64,000 nt of DNA, from contig CAVRZO010000006.1 in NCBI GenBank assembly GCA_963725615.1, positions 1 to 64,000 of the forward strand. Reading direction: 5' to 3'. This document shows positions 1-9,249 of this stretch, piece by piece. Under the pieces are notes generated by a model. That model did not search any database. It had not been told where the DNA came from and was given only the letters and a program-made list of their open reading frames with translations. Every line of letters starts with the position of its first letter. Within the stretch, counting starts at the first letter, position 1. This DNA is from JAIQFF01 sp963725615 (lineage in GTDB: Bacteria > Acidobacteriota > Terriglobia > Terriglobales > Acidobacteriaceae). The position numbers and the translations under genes are program-made.

Positions 1-818
1 CGGGTGCGCTCCAGTTGAAAATAGTTGCGGGCATTCAAATCATCGTTGCGGAAGAACTCGAACACGCCGCCATGAAAAGCATTGGTGCCGGACTTGATGA
101 CCTGGTTTACGATTCCGCCCGAGGTCCGGCCGTACTCTGCTCCGTAGTTGTTGGTGAGAATCTTGAACTCTTCCACCGCGTCGGGATTGGGATCGACCAC
201 CGCATTGTTGCCGAGGAAATCGTTGTTGTCGACGCCGTCAATAAGGAACGTCAGCGACTCAGAACGCTGCCCGCTGACCGAGAATGGATTTCCGGAGCCG
301 TCGTCGGGGTCGGGTGCGAAGACACCCGCCTGCAGCAAACCGAGCTGAAATGTGTCGCGTTCGACCAGCGGCAAATCCACGATGCGCCGTTGGGTCTCGA
401 CCGAACCCAGGGTTGCGGTGACGGTATCGACCTGGGCAACGTCTCCAGTCACTTCCACCACTTCGGTGGGGGCGCCGACCTGCAACGAGATGTCCTGCTT
501 GGCGGCCTGGTTGACCTGGAGAATGATTCCTTCCTGAACATATTTGCGGAAGCCTGTCCGTTCAACAGTCAGTCTGTATTGGCCTACAGGAACAAGGGTG
601 AACGAATACTCACCGTCGGTTCCGCTTTGCGTCTTCTTGGTGACGTTGGTCTGGATGTTGGTCAGCGATATATCAGCGCCGGTCACAACGGCTCCCGAAG
701 CGTCCCTCACCGTTCCCAGGAGCGAGGCGGTGACTTCGGCAGCAAAGGCCGAAGAAGTGAGCAGCAAAGCTGCAAGAACCAACATCAAGCCACGCGGTGC
801 AATCCGGCTTCGTCTCAT
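1..818 (-). CDS. TonB-dependent receptor, Oar-like, N-terminal part (runs off the window)
   Basis: The minus-strand frame opens at ATG 818 behind a GAGGGAG ribosome site and stays open to base 1, so about 272 codons of a much longer protein are seen. A signal peptide (basic start, leucine-rich core, ending SSAFA) is followed by a carboxypeptidase-regulatory-like beta-sandwich (about residues 28-110, with VRDASGAVV and TDGEYSF) and then the start of a plug domain (LIDGVDNNDFLGNN, EFKILTNNYGAEYG, GGIVNQVIKSGTN). This order is that of the Oar/TonB-dependent outer-membrane receptors that are highly expanded in Acidobacteriota and import large substrates with TonB energy. The substrate cannot be told. 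The beta-barrel lies outside the window. Confidence 0.9.
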   Translation of the reverse strand, partial: MRRSRIAPRGLMLVLAALLLTSSAFAAEVTASLLGTVRDASGAVVTGADISLTNIQTNVTKKTQSGTDGEYSFTLVPVGQYRLTVERTGFRKYVQEGIILQVNQAAKQDISLQVGAPTEVVEVTGDVAQVDTVTATLGSVETQRRIVDLPLVERDTFQLGLLQAGVFAPDPDDGSGNPFSVSGQRSESLTFLIDGVDNNDFLGNNAVVDPNPDAVEEFKILTNNYGAEYGRTSGGIVNQVIKSGTNAFHGGVFEFFRNDDLNARNYFQLERT

Positions 819-1030
819 GAAAACTCCCTCGATTGAATCTCAATGGGCCGATATGTCCCTTGAACGAGACAGCAGAATGTAAAGATTTGTTACAAATAGC
901 TGTAGGTCGCCGTTGCAATCAATTCTCCAGAACTAAAACCATTCACTACAACAGGTTGCCATAGTGCGGGCAGACTCTATACGGATTTCAGTAGCACGAA
1001 ATACTAGAGACTCTGTAGAGTGACTATCGG

Positions 1031-2431
1031 TCAATCAGGCTGTTTTGTCAGCTTCCCGACAAAGATGGCCGCGAGAACAATCACTACGGGATAACATTCC
1101 AACGTGTACCGGGGCTCGGGATTCTCTAGCGTACTCAGAAAGATTGATCGCACCGCCAGAAACGCAAGCAGCAGCCCTATGAACCTGATGTTGCGAGCCT
1201 CAACGAGTCCGGCAGCCGCCATTCCCACATAGACCAGCCCGATGATTCCCAGCGCCACGGCCAGCGCCGACCACTTCGGGTCGTCGTTAAATTCCCACCA
1301 TCGGGTATCGGAAGGCAGGGTCTCGGTGCGCGGGCGCAGCCACATGTCGACGATGCGAAGTAGTGGCAGCCACAGGTAGTAGCGCAACGGCGCCTGCCGG
1401 ATACGCTGGGCGGCCAAAGCCGCAAACCGGGCATCCAGTTCCGGCGTGATGTGGAGCACCTGGTTGTAGTCCGCCAGCAATTCCCCGGTCTGCTCGCGCT
1501 GTGCTTCAGAGTCAAAGGTGCGAGCAGGCAGCTTATCGGCGTCCACGGTGCCTCCCGGCACCGGCCAGTAGATTTCCTCGACCGAAGCATAGTCCGCCAT
1601 CCACGTCTTGACCCAGCGATTAAATCCGGCGGGGACAAATTCGTCCTCTTCGTTGGCGTAGCGCGGCGCCAACACCTCGAGGCGATGCATGGTATGCAGA
1701 TTGCGCCAAGCCCAGGGAACCAGCGGCACCAGAGAGACGACTGCGACGATTAATCCAACCCGCAGTAAGTGAAACGAACCGTGTGACCGCGGGCGACTCG
1801 CCCGCGTCTTGCCTTTCCAGGTGTGGAACAGGAACCACGCCAGGTACAGCTCAATCGTAAGCAGAAGCAAGCCCCCATCAGGACGCAACAGAATCGCGGC
1901 GCCGACAGCGAGGCCGCAACCCAGCCATGGCCGCAGCCGGCTCTGCTCAATCGTCTCCAGTCCTGCAATGGCATAGTCGAGAGCCAGTGCGGTGAAAAAG
2001 ATCTCAAGCGTCTCGGTCAAGGCAGCAGCCGCATAGCTGGCCAGAAACGGGCAAAGCGCCGCCAACATGAATGCGGCCTTCGCAACCCTAGCCGAAACCA
2101 GGCGGCGCGCCATGTCAGCAATCAGGAAACACGAGGCGATGTCCACGAACACTTGAAGCACCAGGACGGCGCGGTAGTGCTCCATACCAAAGATGGCGAA
2201 CACAGCGGCCAGGAACGCGGGATATCCCGGCAGACGAATGTAGGTCGGAGAAATCTCCGGACCGCCCAGGCCGTAAATGCCGTGCTGCAGCCAGTTCTTG
2301 GCGATGTCGCCGTAGATAAAGGAATCGGTGGTGACAGCGGGGAAGCGAAACAGGAAGAAGAGCCGCAGCCCCAGAGCGGCCAGCGTGACCCACAGAAAAA
2401 ATCGGAGGTGTTGGCGCACAAGTTGGCGCAC
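1031..2431 (-). CDS. GT39-type integral membrane glycosyltransferase-like protein
   Basis: This 466-residue protein has about ten hydrophobic segments and resembles the dolichyl-phosphate-mannosyltransferase/ArnT-like (GT-C fold) proteins. An N-terminal membrane segment (about 12-30) leads into a first periplasmic loop with TTDSFIYGDIAKNW, where the family places its catalytic acidic residue. A long hydrophilic segment (about 255-345) precedes the last membrane helices. Such enzymes transfer a sugar from a polyprenyl-phosphate donor to lipid, protein or glycan acceptors in the inner membrane. The acceptor is unknown. It stands alone, separated by a 135-bp repeat from the polysaccharide fusion gene on the other strand. 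The family is fairly sure, the reaction is not. Confidence 0.7.
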   Translation of the reverse strand: MRQLVRQHLRFFLWVTLAALGLRLFFLFRFPAVTTDSFIYGDIAKNWLQHGIYGLGGPEISPTYIRLPGYPAFLAAVFAIFGMEHYRAVLVLQVFVDIASCFLIADMARRLVSARVAKAAFMLAALCPFLASYAAAALTETLEIFFTALALDYAIAGLETIEQSRLRPWLGCGLAVGAAILLRPDGGLLLLTIELYLAWFLFHTWKGKTRASRPRSHGSFHLLRVGLIVAVVSLVPLVPWAWRNLHTMHRLEVLAPRYANEEDEFVPAGFNRWVKTWMADYASVEEIYWPVPGGTVDADKLPARTFDSEAQREQTGELLADYNQVLHITPELDARFAALAAQRIRQAPLRYYLWLPLLRIVDMWLRPRTETLPSDTRWWEFNDDPKWSALAVALGIIGLVYVGMAAAGLVEARNIRFIGLLLAFLAVRSIFLSTLENPEPRYTLECYPVVIVLAAIFVGKLTKQPD

Positions 2432-2459
2432 GCTAAGAATATACCCCAGCTTCGACTCA

Positions 2460-2594
2460 CCACGAACCGCGTGGGGACAGCCGCCCTCGGCTGTCCAGTC
2501 GAGCGAAGCTCGACCCTGCTTTTGCTGGGAGCCAAACCTGGCGGAGGGCTGCTCCGCCGGACAGCCGGGGCAGCTGTCCCCACGTGGTTCGTGG
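2460..2594. repeat. Composite inverted repeat between divergent genes
   Basis: The outer arms (2460-2496 and 2559-2594) are inverted copies differing at about three positions. Each holds its own small palindrome around ggacagcc/ggctgtcc, and an inner gtcgagcgaagctcgac palindrome sits between them. The same design recurs at 36055-36183, 26528-26740 and 63517-63626 with different palindromic words. Confidence 0.85.
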
Positions 2595-2664
2595 CTGGAT
2601 TCGGGACCTCGCTCGATTGACCGCCCGGATACCTCAGCTTAGGATGGATAGACACCTAATCTTC

Positions 2665-5600
2665 ATGGCAAAACCTGTCTTTTACGATCCCCGCCGCGCT
2701 CGGTGGAAGCGAATTCGGCTGGCTTTCGACGTCATCGGCGTCAGCATCACGCTGCTGGTCATATTTTTCGCCTACACCGCGTTGCGCAATGAGCCCTTGC
2801 CTGAACTCCTGCTGGCGCCGCAGAAGAAGCCTTATCGTGCGTTGAAGGAAAAAGAGCGCGAGAAGGCGAAAGAGCGGCGAAAATTAGCGGCCGTCCATCG
2901 CGGCCATCGCAAATCCAAATCGGCGCCTTCCCAGGTAAAGCTGAATCAGGAGGAGGGTATCCGCGCCGCGTTCTACGTCCCCTACGACGCGGCCAGCTTT
3001 TCATCCTTGCGGGAATATGCCCGGCAGATTGATCTGCTCTTTCCGGACTGGCTGCATGTGATCTCGCCCGACGGCCGGCTGCAGGGCATTGACGAACAGA
3101 CCAACAAGTTCTTCGACGTGATGCAAGACTCCGCCGTTCGCCCCGTGGATGACAAGGTCATGCCGTTTCTGAAGTTGGAAGACACAGGAATGGAAGTCTT
3201 CCCCATGGTCAACAACTTCGACGGAGTGGATTGGGTGGACGTCAGCGCCTTCCTGAACAGTTCGGATGCCCGCGCCCACTTTCGTCAGCAGGTTGCTGCA
3301 TTCCTCGCCACCGATCGCTATCACGGCCTGATGATCGACTTTGAAACCCTGGGCAGGAAAGCGCAGCCCGGTTATCTCGCGTTGCTGAAGGAGCTGTCGG
3401 ACGATCTACACGCGAAAGGTATGAAGTTGTATGTCAGCGTGCAGGCGCGCAACGAGGAATACGATTACGCCGCGATCGCGTCGCACGCCGACGGCGTCGT
3501 GCTCATGAACTATGACGAGCACTATCCCTCGCCCGGCACGCCCGGACCCGTAGCGTCGCAAGACTGGTTCCTTGCCAACCTGAAAGCAGCCAGCAAGGTA
3601 ATCCCAAAAGACAAGCTGATTTCGGCAATTGGCAATTACGGTTATGACTGGGTGCGCAAGCCGAAACACGGCCCGCTGCCGCCGGGAGTGAAAGACACCA
3701 ACGTGACCGTGCAGGACGCATGGTTAGCCGCTCGGGACTCGGAAGCGGACGTTGATTTTGACGGCGATAGTCTCAATCCCCATGTCAGCTACCTCGACGA
3801 GCACGACCTGCAGCATGACATCTGGTTCCTCGACGGCGTGACGGCGCTCAACCAGATGCGCGCCGCCCAGTCGCTAGGCATCCAGACTTTCGCCCTTTGG
3901 CGGCTGGGTTCGGAAGATCGCTCGCTGTGGCGCGTCTGGGACATTCCGGGCGAACCAGGCGCAGAAAATAAATTGAAGGACGTCCCGCCCGGCCAGGATG
4001 TTGACATGGAGGGTAATGGCGAGATCCTGCGCATCGAAGCCCGGCCGGCTGATGGGCAACGCAGCGTCACCCTGGACCAGACGACAGGAATCGTTACCGA
4101 TCAAAGTTTCGACTCGTTTCCAGAGCCCTACAGGGTCGCACGCTACGGATCCAGTTCGGACAAAGTCGCCCTCACCTTCGACGATGGTCCGGACCCGGAG
4201 TGGACCCCCAAGGTTCTCGATGTGCTCAAGCGCGAACAGGCCCCGGCCGCTTTTTTCCTGATCGGAATTCAAGCCGACAAGTTTTCCGACGTCACCGACC
4301 GCGTCTACCACGAGGGCCATGAAATCGGGAACCATACTTTTACTCATCCCGACATCAGCAACATTTCTCGCGGATTCATGCGCGCTGTGGAACTGAACCT
4401 TACCGAGCAGCTTTTTGCCAGCCGCCTGGGCATTCGCACGATCCTGTTTCGCCCGCCCTATTCGATTGACGCCGAGCCCGACACCGAAGACCAGGTCCGC
4501 CCTCTCGAAATCACGCAGGAATTGGGTTACATCACCATCGGCGACAAGATTGATCCCAACGACTGGCGCGATAATCCGCGACACAGCGCCGATCAAATCG
4601 CCTCCGACGTGCTGGCCCACCTGCCTCCGTGCGCGGCCGGCGACATTCACTGCGGCAACATCATTCTGCTGCACGATGGCGGCGGCGATCGCGAACAAAC
4701 CGTTTTGGCCCTCCCGAAAATCATCGAAGGAGTGCGTGAAAAGGGATTGAAGATCGTCCCGCTTTACGAACTACTGGGCCGGACTCGGGCGGAGGTTATG
4801 CCGCCCATCCCCTCCAACCAGCGCTGGATCGCGCGTCTGAACCTGTTTGGATTCGCGCTGTTTCCGCTGGCCTTCAACGCCATGACCTGGATTTTCTTCG
4901 TCGGCGACGTGCTGATGACCGGGCGCCTGCTGTTCATCGGCGCATTCGCCATCTATGACCGGCTCTGGCCCCGGCGCTATGGAACTCCCGGGGATGCGGC
5001 GCACTATCTTCCCCAGGTTGCCGTGTTGATCCCGGCGTACAACGAAGAAAAGGTAATCGCGCGCACCATTCGTTCAGCCCTTATCTCGGACTATCCCAAC
5101 CTGCACGTCATCGTGATTGATGACGGCTCGAGCGACAAAACGCTCGAGGTTGCGCGCACAACGTTTGCTCGCGAAGAGGCTAGCGGCAGAGTGCTCATCC
5201 TGACCAAACCCAACTCCGGCAAGGCGGACGCGCTCAACTTTGGGCTGGAGCATCTGCGCGGCGAGGAGATTTTCGTCGGTATCGACGCCGACACGGTCAT
5301 CGCTTCGGATGCCATCTCCCGCCTCGTGCCTCATTTCCTGAACCCCAAGGTGGGAGCGGTCGCGGGCAATGCCAAAGTCGGCAACCGCATCAACCTCTGG
5401 ACGCGCTGGCAGGCGCTGGAGTACATCACCAGCCAGAACTTCGAACGCCGCGCCTTGAACACGATGGGTGCGGTTAGCGTGGTGCCGGGCGCCATTGGCG
5501 CGTGGCGAGTCGCAGCCGTACGCGAAGCGGGAGGATTCCACACCGACACCGTGGCCGAGGACGCCGATCTCACCATGGCGCTGCTGCAATTGGGATACCG

Positions 5601-6180
5601 GGTCGAATACGAAGATCTGGCTCTGGCTTACACCGAGGCGCCAGTCAATGCCAGCGGCTTGATGCGCCAGCGCTTTCGCTGGTCGTTCGGCATACTGCAA
5701 TCCGTCTGGAAACATCGCGGCGCATTTGCCCGCGAAGGCGTACTGGGCTGGATTGCGCTGCCCAACATTGCCATCTTCCAGGTACTGTTGCCGCTAGTCT
5801 CACCGTTTATTGACATCATGTTCTTCGTAGGAACGATCTGGTATTTCATCCAGAAATCCTTCCACCCCGAGTCCACCGATCCGGGAAGCTTTCAACGCCT
5901 GATCATTTTCTTCGTGGCTTTCCTGGTGATGGACTTCTTCGCCTCGGCGATTGCATTTGCACTGGAACGCCGACGACCCGAGGCGCCAGAAGATCCCTGG
6001 CTGCTCAGCCAGGTCTGGCTGCAGCGCTTCGCCTACCGGCAGTTGTTTTCGATTGTGTTGCTGAAGACGTTGAAGCGCGCCGCGGAAGGCCGCCCCTTCG
6101 CCTGGGACAAACTGGAGCGTACCGCTTCCATGAGTTTCCAGCCGTCGGAAAAAGAAGAGGAGTCGGTCAAAGTTCCGTAG
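2665..6180 (+). CDS. GH18-like / NodB polysaccharide deacetylase / GT2 synthase fusion protein
   Basis: One polypeptide of about 1171 residues joins three polysaccharide activities. A membrane anchor (about 19-40) and a charged linker precede a GH18-like barrel containing GLMIDFETLG (about 220), which keeps the D-x-E end of the DxxDxDxE signature. A NodB deacetylase domain follows with TFDDGPD (about 505), HTFTHPD (about 557) and FRPPYS. After membrane segments near 726-751 comes a processive GT2 domain: LIPAYNEE (about 789), DDGSS, DADT (about 875), EDAD (about 966) and QRFRW (about 1002), then more membrane helices. The arrangement suggests synthesis, deacetylation and trimming of a GlcNAc-type exopolysaccharide at the inner membrane. 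I chose MAKPVFYDP at 2665; ATG 2644 is the in-frame alternative. Confidence 0.85.
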   Translation: MAKPVFYDPRRARWKRIRLAFDVIGVSITLLVIFFAYTALRNEPLPELLLAPQKKPYRALKEKEREKAKERRKLAAVHRGHRKSKSAPSQVKLNQEEGIRAAFYVPYDAASFSSLREYARQIDLLFPDWLHVISPDGRLQGIDEQTNKFFDVMQDSAVRPVDDKVMPFLKLEDTGMEVFPMVNNFDGVDWVDVSAFLNSSDARAHFRQQVAAFLATDRYHGLMIDFETLGRKAQPGYLALLKELSDDLHAKGMKLYVSVQARNEEYDYAAIASHADGVVLMNYDEHYPSPGTPGPVASQDWFLANLKAASKVIPKDKLISAIGNYGYDWVRKPKHGPLPPGVKDTNVTVQDAWLAARDSEADVDFDGDSLNPHVSYLDEHDLQHDIWFLDGVTALNQMRAAQSLGIQTFALWRLGSEDRSLWRVWDIPGEPGAENKLKDVPPGQDVDMEGNGEILRIEARPADGQRSVTLDQTTGIVTDQSFDSFPEPYRVARYGSSSDKVALTFDDGPDPEWTPKVLDVLKREQAPAAFFLIGIQADKFSDVTDRVYHEGHEIGNHTFTHPDISNISRGFMRAVELNLTEQLFASRLGIRTILFRPPYSIDAEPDTEDQVRPLEITQELGYITIGDKIDPNDWRDNPRHSADQIASDVLAHLPPCAAGDIHCGNIILLHDGGGDREQTVLALPKIIEGVREKGLKIVPLYELLGRTRAEVMPPIPSNQRWIARLNLFGFALFPLAFNAMTWIFFVGDVLMTGRLLFIGAFAIYDRLWPRRYGTPGDAAHYLPQVAVLIPAYNEEKVIARTIRSALISDYPNLHVIVIDDGSSDKTLEVARTTFAREEASGRVLILTKPNSGKADALNFGLEHLRGEEIFVGIDADTVIASDAISRLVPHFLNPKVGAVAGNAKVGNRINLWTRWQALEYITSQNFERRALNTMGAVSVVPGAIGAWRVAAVREAGGFHTDTVAEDADLTMALLQLGYRVEYEDLALAYTEAPVNASGLMRQRFRWSFGILQSVWKHRGAFAREGVLGWIALPNIAIFQVLLPLVSPFIDIMFFVGTIWYFIQKSFHPESTDPGSFQRLIIFFVAFLVMDFFASAIAFALERRRPEAPEDPWLLSQVWLQRFAYRQLFSIVLLKTLKRAAEGRPFAWDKLERTASMSFQPSEKEEESVKVP

Positions 6181-6353
6181 CGCTCCGTAGCGTTTCGTAG
6201 CGCCGGTCTCCGGCCGGCCCGAAGGGGTGGGCGGGACGCTCACCCGGCAGCCGGAGCCTGCCCTGAGCGCAGTCAAAGGGCCGAGGTACGGAGAGGCACA
6301 ACCCACGTAGGGGCGGACGCCCTCGTCCGCCCGGCCGAGCAAAGCTCGGCGAA
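6181..6353. repeat. Cluster of GTAG-headed palindromic repeats
   Basis: The stop TAG at 6178-6180 is immediately followed by two gtagcg words and a palindrome around gccggtctccggc. A second element at 6307-6335 starts GTAG and continues as a palindrome of gggcggac and gtccgccc, followed by a ccgagcaaagctcgg hairpin. The elements fill most of the gap before the aldehyde dehydrogenase gene. Confidence 0.75.
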
Positions 6354-6447
6354 TCGCGCACTCAGCTATGCCTATTTTTCGGTGCTACAATAAGCGCGAA
6401 GAGTCTTACATCTACCCGCCGGCATCGAATATCTCCGAGGTGCACTC

Positions 6448-8040
6448 ATGGCAACCGTTGAAGCTCCGATCCCCACACAGATTCGTCTCCATGAAGGGCC
6501 GTTCGTAAACGAGCCGTTGGTCGATTTCACCAAGGACGAAAATGCCCGCAAGATGCGCGCTGCGATCGAGAAGGTGCGTGCACTGCTGGGTCGGGAATAC
6601 GACCTCATTATTGGCGGCCAGCGGATCAGGACCAGCGACAAGATCAAGTCCATCAATCCGGCCAAGCCTTCGCAGATCGTAGGACTGCATCAGAAGGCCG
6701 GCAAGGAGCACGTGGAACCGGCCATGCAGGCCGCCCTAAACGCTTTTGCCAGCTGGAGCCAGACGTCTTTTGAAGAGCGGGCCAGCCTGCTCTTCCACGT
6801 GGGTGATGTGTTGCGCGAACGCAAGTTTGAATTCTGCGCCTGGCTGGTTTTTGAAGTGAGCAAGAACTGGGCGGAGGCCGACGCCGATATCGCCGAGACC
6901 ATTGACTTCGCTGAATACTACGCTCGTGAAGCCCTGCGGCTCTCCCGCACCGAACTGCCGGTGCAGATGCCGGGCGAGCGCGACACTCTCACCTACATTC
7001 CGCTGGGTGTAGGCGCGGTGATTCCGCCGTGGAATTTTCCCTGCGCCATCATGGCGGGCATGACGATGGCGTCGATCGTAAGCGGCAACACCGTCATCCT
7101 GAAACCTTCGAGCGATTCGCCGACCATCGCGGCAAAGTTCGTCGAACTGCTGGAAGAGTGCGGCATGCCGGAAGGCGTGGTGAACTTCTGTCCCGGCGCC
7201 GGCGCCAGCTTCGGCAACGCGGTAGTTGCACATCCCAAGACTCGCTACATCGCTTTCACTGGTTCCCGCGAAGTTGGGCTCGACATCAACAAGAGCGCTG
7301 CCACGCATGGTCCGGGCCAGATCTGGATCAAGCGCACCATCCTCGAAATGGGCGGCAAGGACGCCATCATCGTGGACGCGGACGCCGACGTTGATTCCGC
7401 CGTCGAAGGTGTAGCCCAAGCTGCATTCGGCTTCCAAGGCCAGAAGTGCTCAGCTTGCTCGCGCGCCATTGTTGACGAGCGCATCTACGAAATATTTCTG
7501 GAGAAGCTGAAAGCTCGAGTAGAGAAAATTACGGTCGGCGATCCTGCGCAGAACGCCAACATGGGCGCGGTGATCAACGAAGGCTCCATGAAGTCGATTC
7601 TCGATTACATCGAAGTCGGGAAGAAAGATGGACGCGTCATCACGGGTGGCGGCCCCGCGCCAAATGCTGGCGAAGGATACTTTCTGCAACCCACCGTGAT
7701 CGCTGACATTCCCGCCAAGTCACGCCTGGAGCAGGAAGAGGTCTTCGGCCCGCTACTGGCGGTAATCAAGTCGAAGAATTACGATCACGCGCTAGAAATC
7801 GCCAACGACACCGAATTCGGCCTGACCGGTGCGGTTTACACCAAGTCCCGCGAAAAGATCGAGCGCGCAAAACGCGAGTTCCACGTCGGCAATCTCTACA
7901 TCAATCGCAAGTGCACCGGCGCTACCGTCGCTGCGCATCCTTTCGGTGGCTTCAACATGTCGGGCACTGATTCGAAATCGGGCGGTCCGGATTATTTGTA
8001 CTTGTTTACGCAGGGTAAGGCGATCGGCGAGAAAATCTAA
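6448..8040 (+). CDS. pruA: L-glutamate gamma-semialdehyde dehydrogenase (P5C dehydrogenase)
   Basis: This 530-residue NAD-dependent aldehyde dehydrogenase matches the stand-alone P5CDH subfamily in length and in its N-terminal segment. It oxidises glutamate semialdehyde, the open form of pyrroline-5-carboxylate, to glutamate in proline and arginine catabolism. Visible signatures are PWNFPCAIM, FTGSREVG, the general base glutamate in LEMGGKD (about residue 300) and the nucleophile cysteine in GQKCSACSR (about 334), followed by EEVFGPLLAV and HPFGGFNMSG. No proline dehydrogenase lies next to it, so the proline route must be completed elsewhere. A -10-like TACAAT at 6385-6390 leaves a leader of roughly 50 nt. 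Confidence 0.95.
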   Translation: MATVEAPIPTQIRLHEGPFVNEPLVDFTKDENARKMRAAIEKVRALLGREYDLIIGGQRIRTSDKIKSINPAKPSQIVGLHQKAGKEHVEPAMQAALNAFASWSQTSFEERASLLFHVGDVLRERKFEFCAWLVFEVSKNWAEADADIAETIDFAEYYAREALRLSRTELPVQMPGERDTLTYIPLGVGAVIPPWNFPCAIMAGMTMASIVSGNTVILKPSSDSPTIAAKFVELLEECGMPEGVVNFCPGAGASFGNAVVAHPKTRYIAFTGSREVGLDINKSAATHGPGQIWIKRTILEMGGKDAIIVDADADVDSAVEGVAQAAFGFQGQKCSACSRAIVDERIYEIFLEKLKARVEKITVGDPAQNANMGAVINEGSMKSILDYIEVGKKDGRVITGGGPAPNAGEGYFLQPTVIADIPAKSRLEQEEVFGPLLAVIKSKNYDHALEIANDTEFGLTGAVYTKSREKIERAKREFHVGNLYINRKCTGATVAAHPFGGFNMSGTDSKSGGPDYLYLFTQGKAIGEKI

Positions 8041-8072
8041 GATTCAAAGCTAAGGTCTTGAGAACCTATCGA

Positions 8073-8170
8073 ACCACGTGGCCGCGGGCGACTCGCCCGC
8101 GAGAAAACCACCGCAGGCTGGGATCTACTTTCCGCTAAAAAGCGCGCGGGCGGGCCGCCCGCGACCACAC
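8073..8170. repeat. Inverted repeat around gcgggcgactcgcccgc
   Basis: Arms carrying cgcgggcg words lie at both ends (ccacgtggccgcgggcgac and cgggccgcccgcgaccacac). The remaining 170 bases before the next gene are AT-richer and presumably hold its promoter, but I see no clear hexamer pair. Confidence 0.7.
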
Positions 8171-8337
8171 GAGAGCTCCTTATTTCCAACGAGGATTCTG
8201 TAACACTTCTGTCACAGAATATTTCTGCAACCCTTGTCTAGATTCATTTAATTTCTATAAGTTGCGCGAAAAGGTTTTATCACTGTGATCGAAAATTGCT
8301 ATTGGACAGGCCTCCCGTCGTTCCCTATCGTTGAAAC

Positions 8338-9054
8338 ATGTCTACATCATTACCGCTAGAAGATCCTTCCGTTGATTTCCTGCACGAACTAAGCACCAGC
8401 ATGGCGTCGGCGGACGCCTTGCATGAGGTGCTGGCACGTGTCGTAGATTTCGCATCGGCCCTGGTAAAGTGCGATTCCTGCCTCATCTATGTCCTGGAGG
8501 GCGAGCAACTGATGTTGCGGGCCTCGAAAAATCCGCACCCTGAGGTGGTGGACAGCCTGAAACTGAACGTGGGAGAAGGCATCACAGGCTGGGTGGCGGA
8601 GCATCGCGAACCGGTCGCAGTTTCGAAGAATGCATCGAAGGACCCCCGCTTTCAATTCTTTCACGAATTACCCGAGGACACTTACGAAGCCTTTCTCTCG
8701 GTGCCGTTGATGTCGCGCGGACGTGTGGTGGGCGTCATCAACTTGCAGCATCGCCGGCCTCACGTTCACAACCAGCGGGAGATCAGGCTGATTTCGACCG
8801 CAGGCTTTCTGGTGGGCGCTGAAATCGAGATGGCACGGCTGGAGACCGAGAACACCAATCTTTCGCAGCAACTGGAAACCCGCAAAATCGTCGAACGCGC
8901 CAAAGGCATTCTGCAGCGCGATCTTTCGCTGGACGAAGAGCAGGCGTATCTGGCCTTGCAACGGCAGAGCCGGCAGACTCGCAAGTCCATGCGGCAAGTG
9001 GCGGAAGCGGTTGTCCTCACGGATGAGCTGCGCCGCAACTCCCGAAGTAATTAA
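8338..9054 (+). CDS. GAF-ANTAR putative transcription antitermination regulator
   Basis: The 238-residue protein has a GAF sensor domain (about 15-165, with SCLIYVLEGEQLMLRAS, GEGITGWVA, FLSVPLMSRGRVVGVINLQHR) and a C-terminal ANTAR domain (about 180-232, with L-x-x-RKIVERAKGILQRD and the conserved alanine-rich last helix). ANTAR domains bind paired RNA hairpins and prevent termination. The GAF domain presumably senses a small ligand or redox signal. It is monocistronic and I see no partner histidine kinase and no nearby double-hairpin target. Domain calls are firm, the regulated genes are unknown. Confidence 0.88.
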   Translation: MSTSLPLEDPSVDFLHELSTSMASADALHEVLARVVDFASALVKCDSCLIYVLEGEQLMLRASKNPHPEVVDSLKLNVGEGITGWVAEHREPVAVSKNASKDPRFQFFHELPEDTYEAFLSVPLMSRGRVVGVINLQHRRPHVHNQREIRLISTAGFLVGAEIEMARLETENTNLSQQLETRKIVERAKGILQRDLSLDEEQAYLALQRQSRQTRKSMRQVAEAVVLTDELRRNSRSN

Positions 9055-9076
9055 TCACCAATCCTCATGACGGCAG

Positions 9077-9193
9077 CCGATGGGTGCCCCGTCCAAGCTC
9101 TGCTTGGGCGGGGACTTTGGGTTGTCATGGAAAGGCAGAGGTCTTGGTACAACAACACCCGCCCAAGCAGAGCTTGGACGGGGCACCCATCGG
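9077..9193. repeat. Long perfect inverted repeat (36-nt arms)
   Basis: Bases 9077-9112 are an exact reverse complement of 9158-9193, with a 45-nt spacer. Each arm also contains a smaller ccaagc/gcttgg palindrome. It lies between the stop of the GAF-ANTAR gene and the convergent secreted-protein gene, where it could end transcription from both sides. Confidence 0.9.
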
Positions 9194-9249
9194 CTCAAGA
9201 AAATGCGGAAGCGGACCAACAGGTTCGATGGCCGCTTCCGCCTCTTCTT

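Noticed and set aside
885..897. Palindrome atttgttacaaat upstream of the TonB receptor gene
   Set aside because: Only six-base AT-rich arms; too likely by chance to call an operator.
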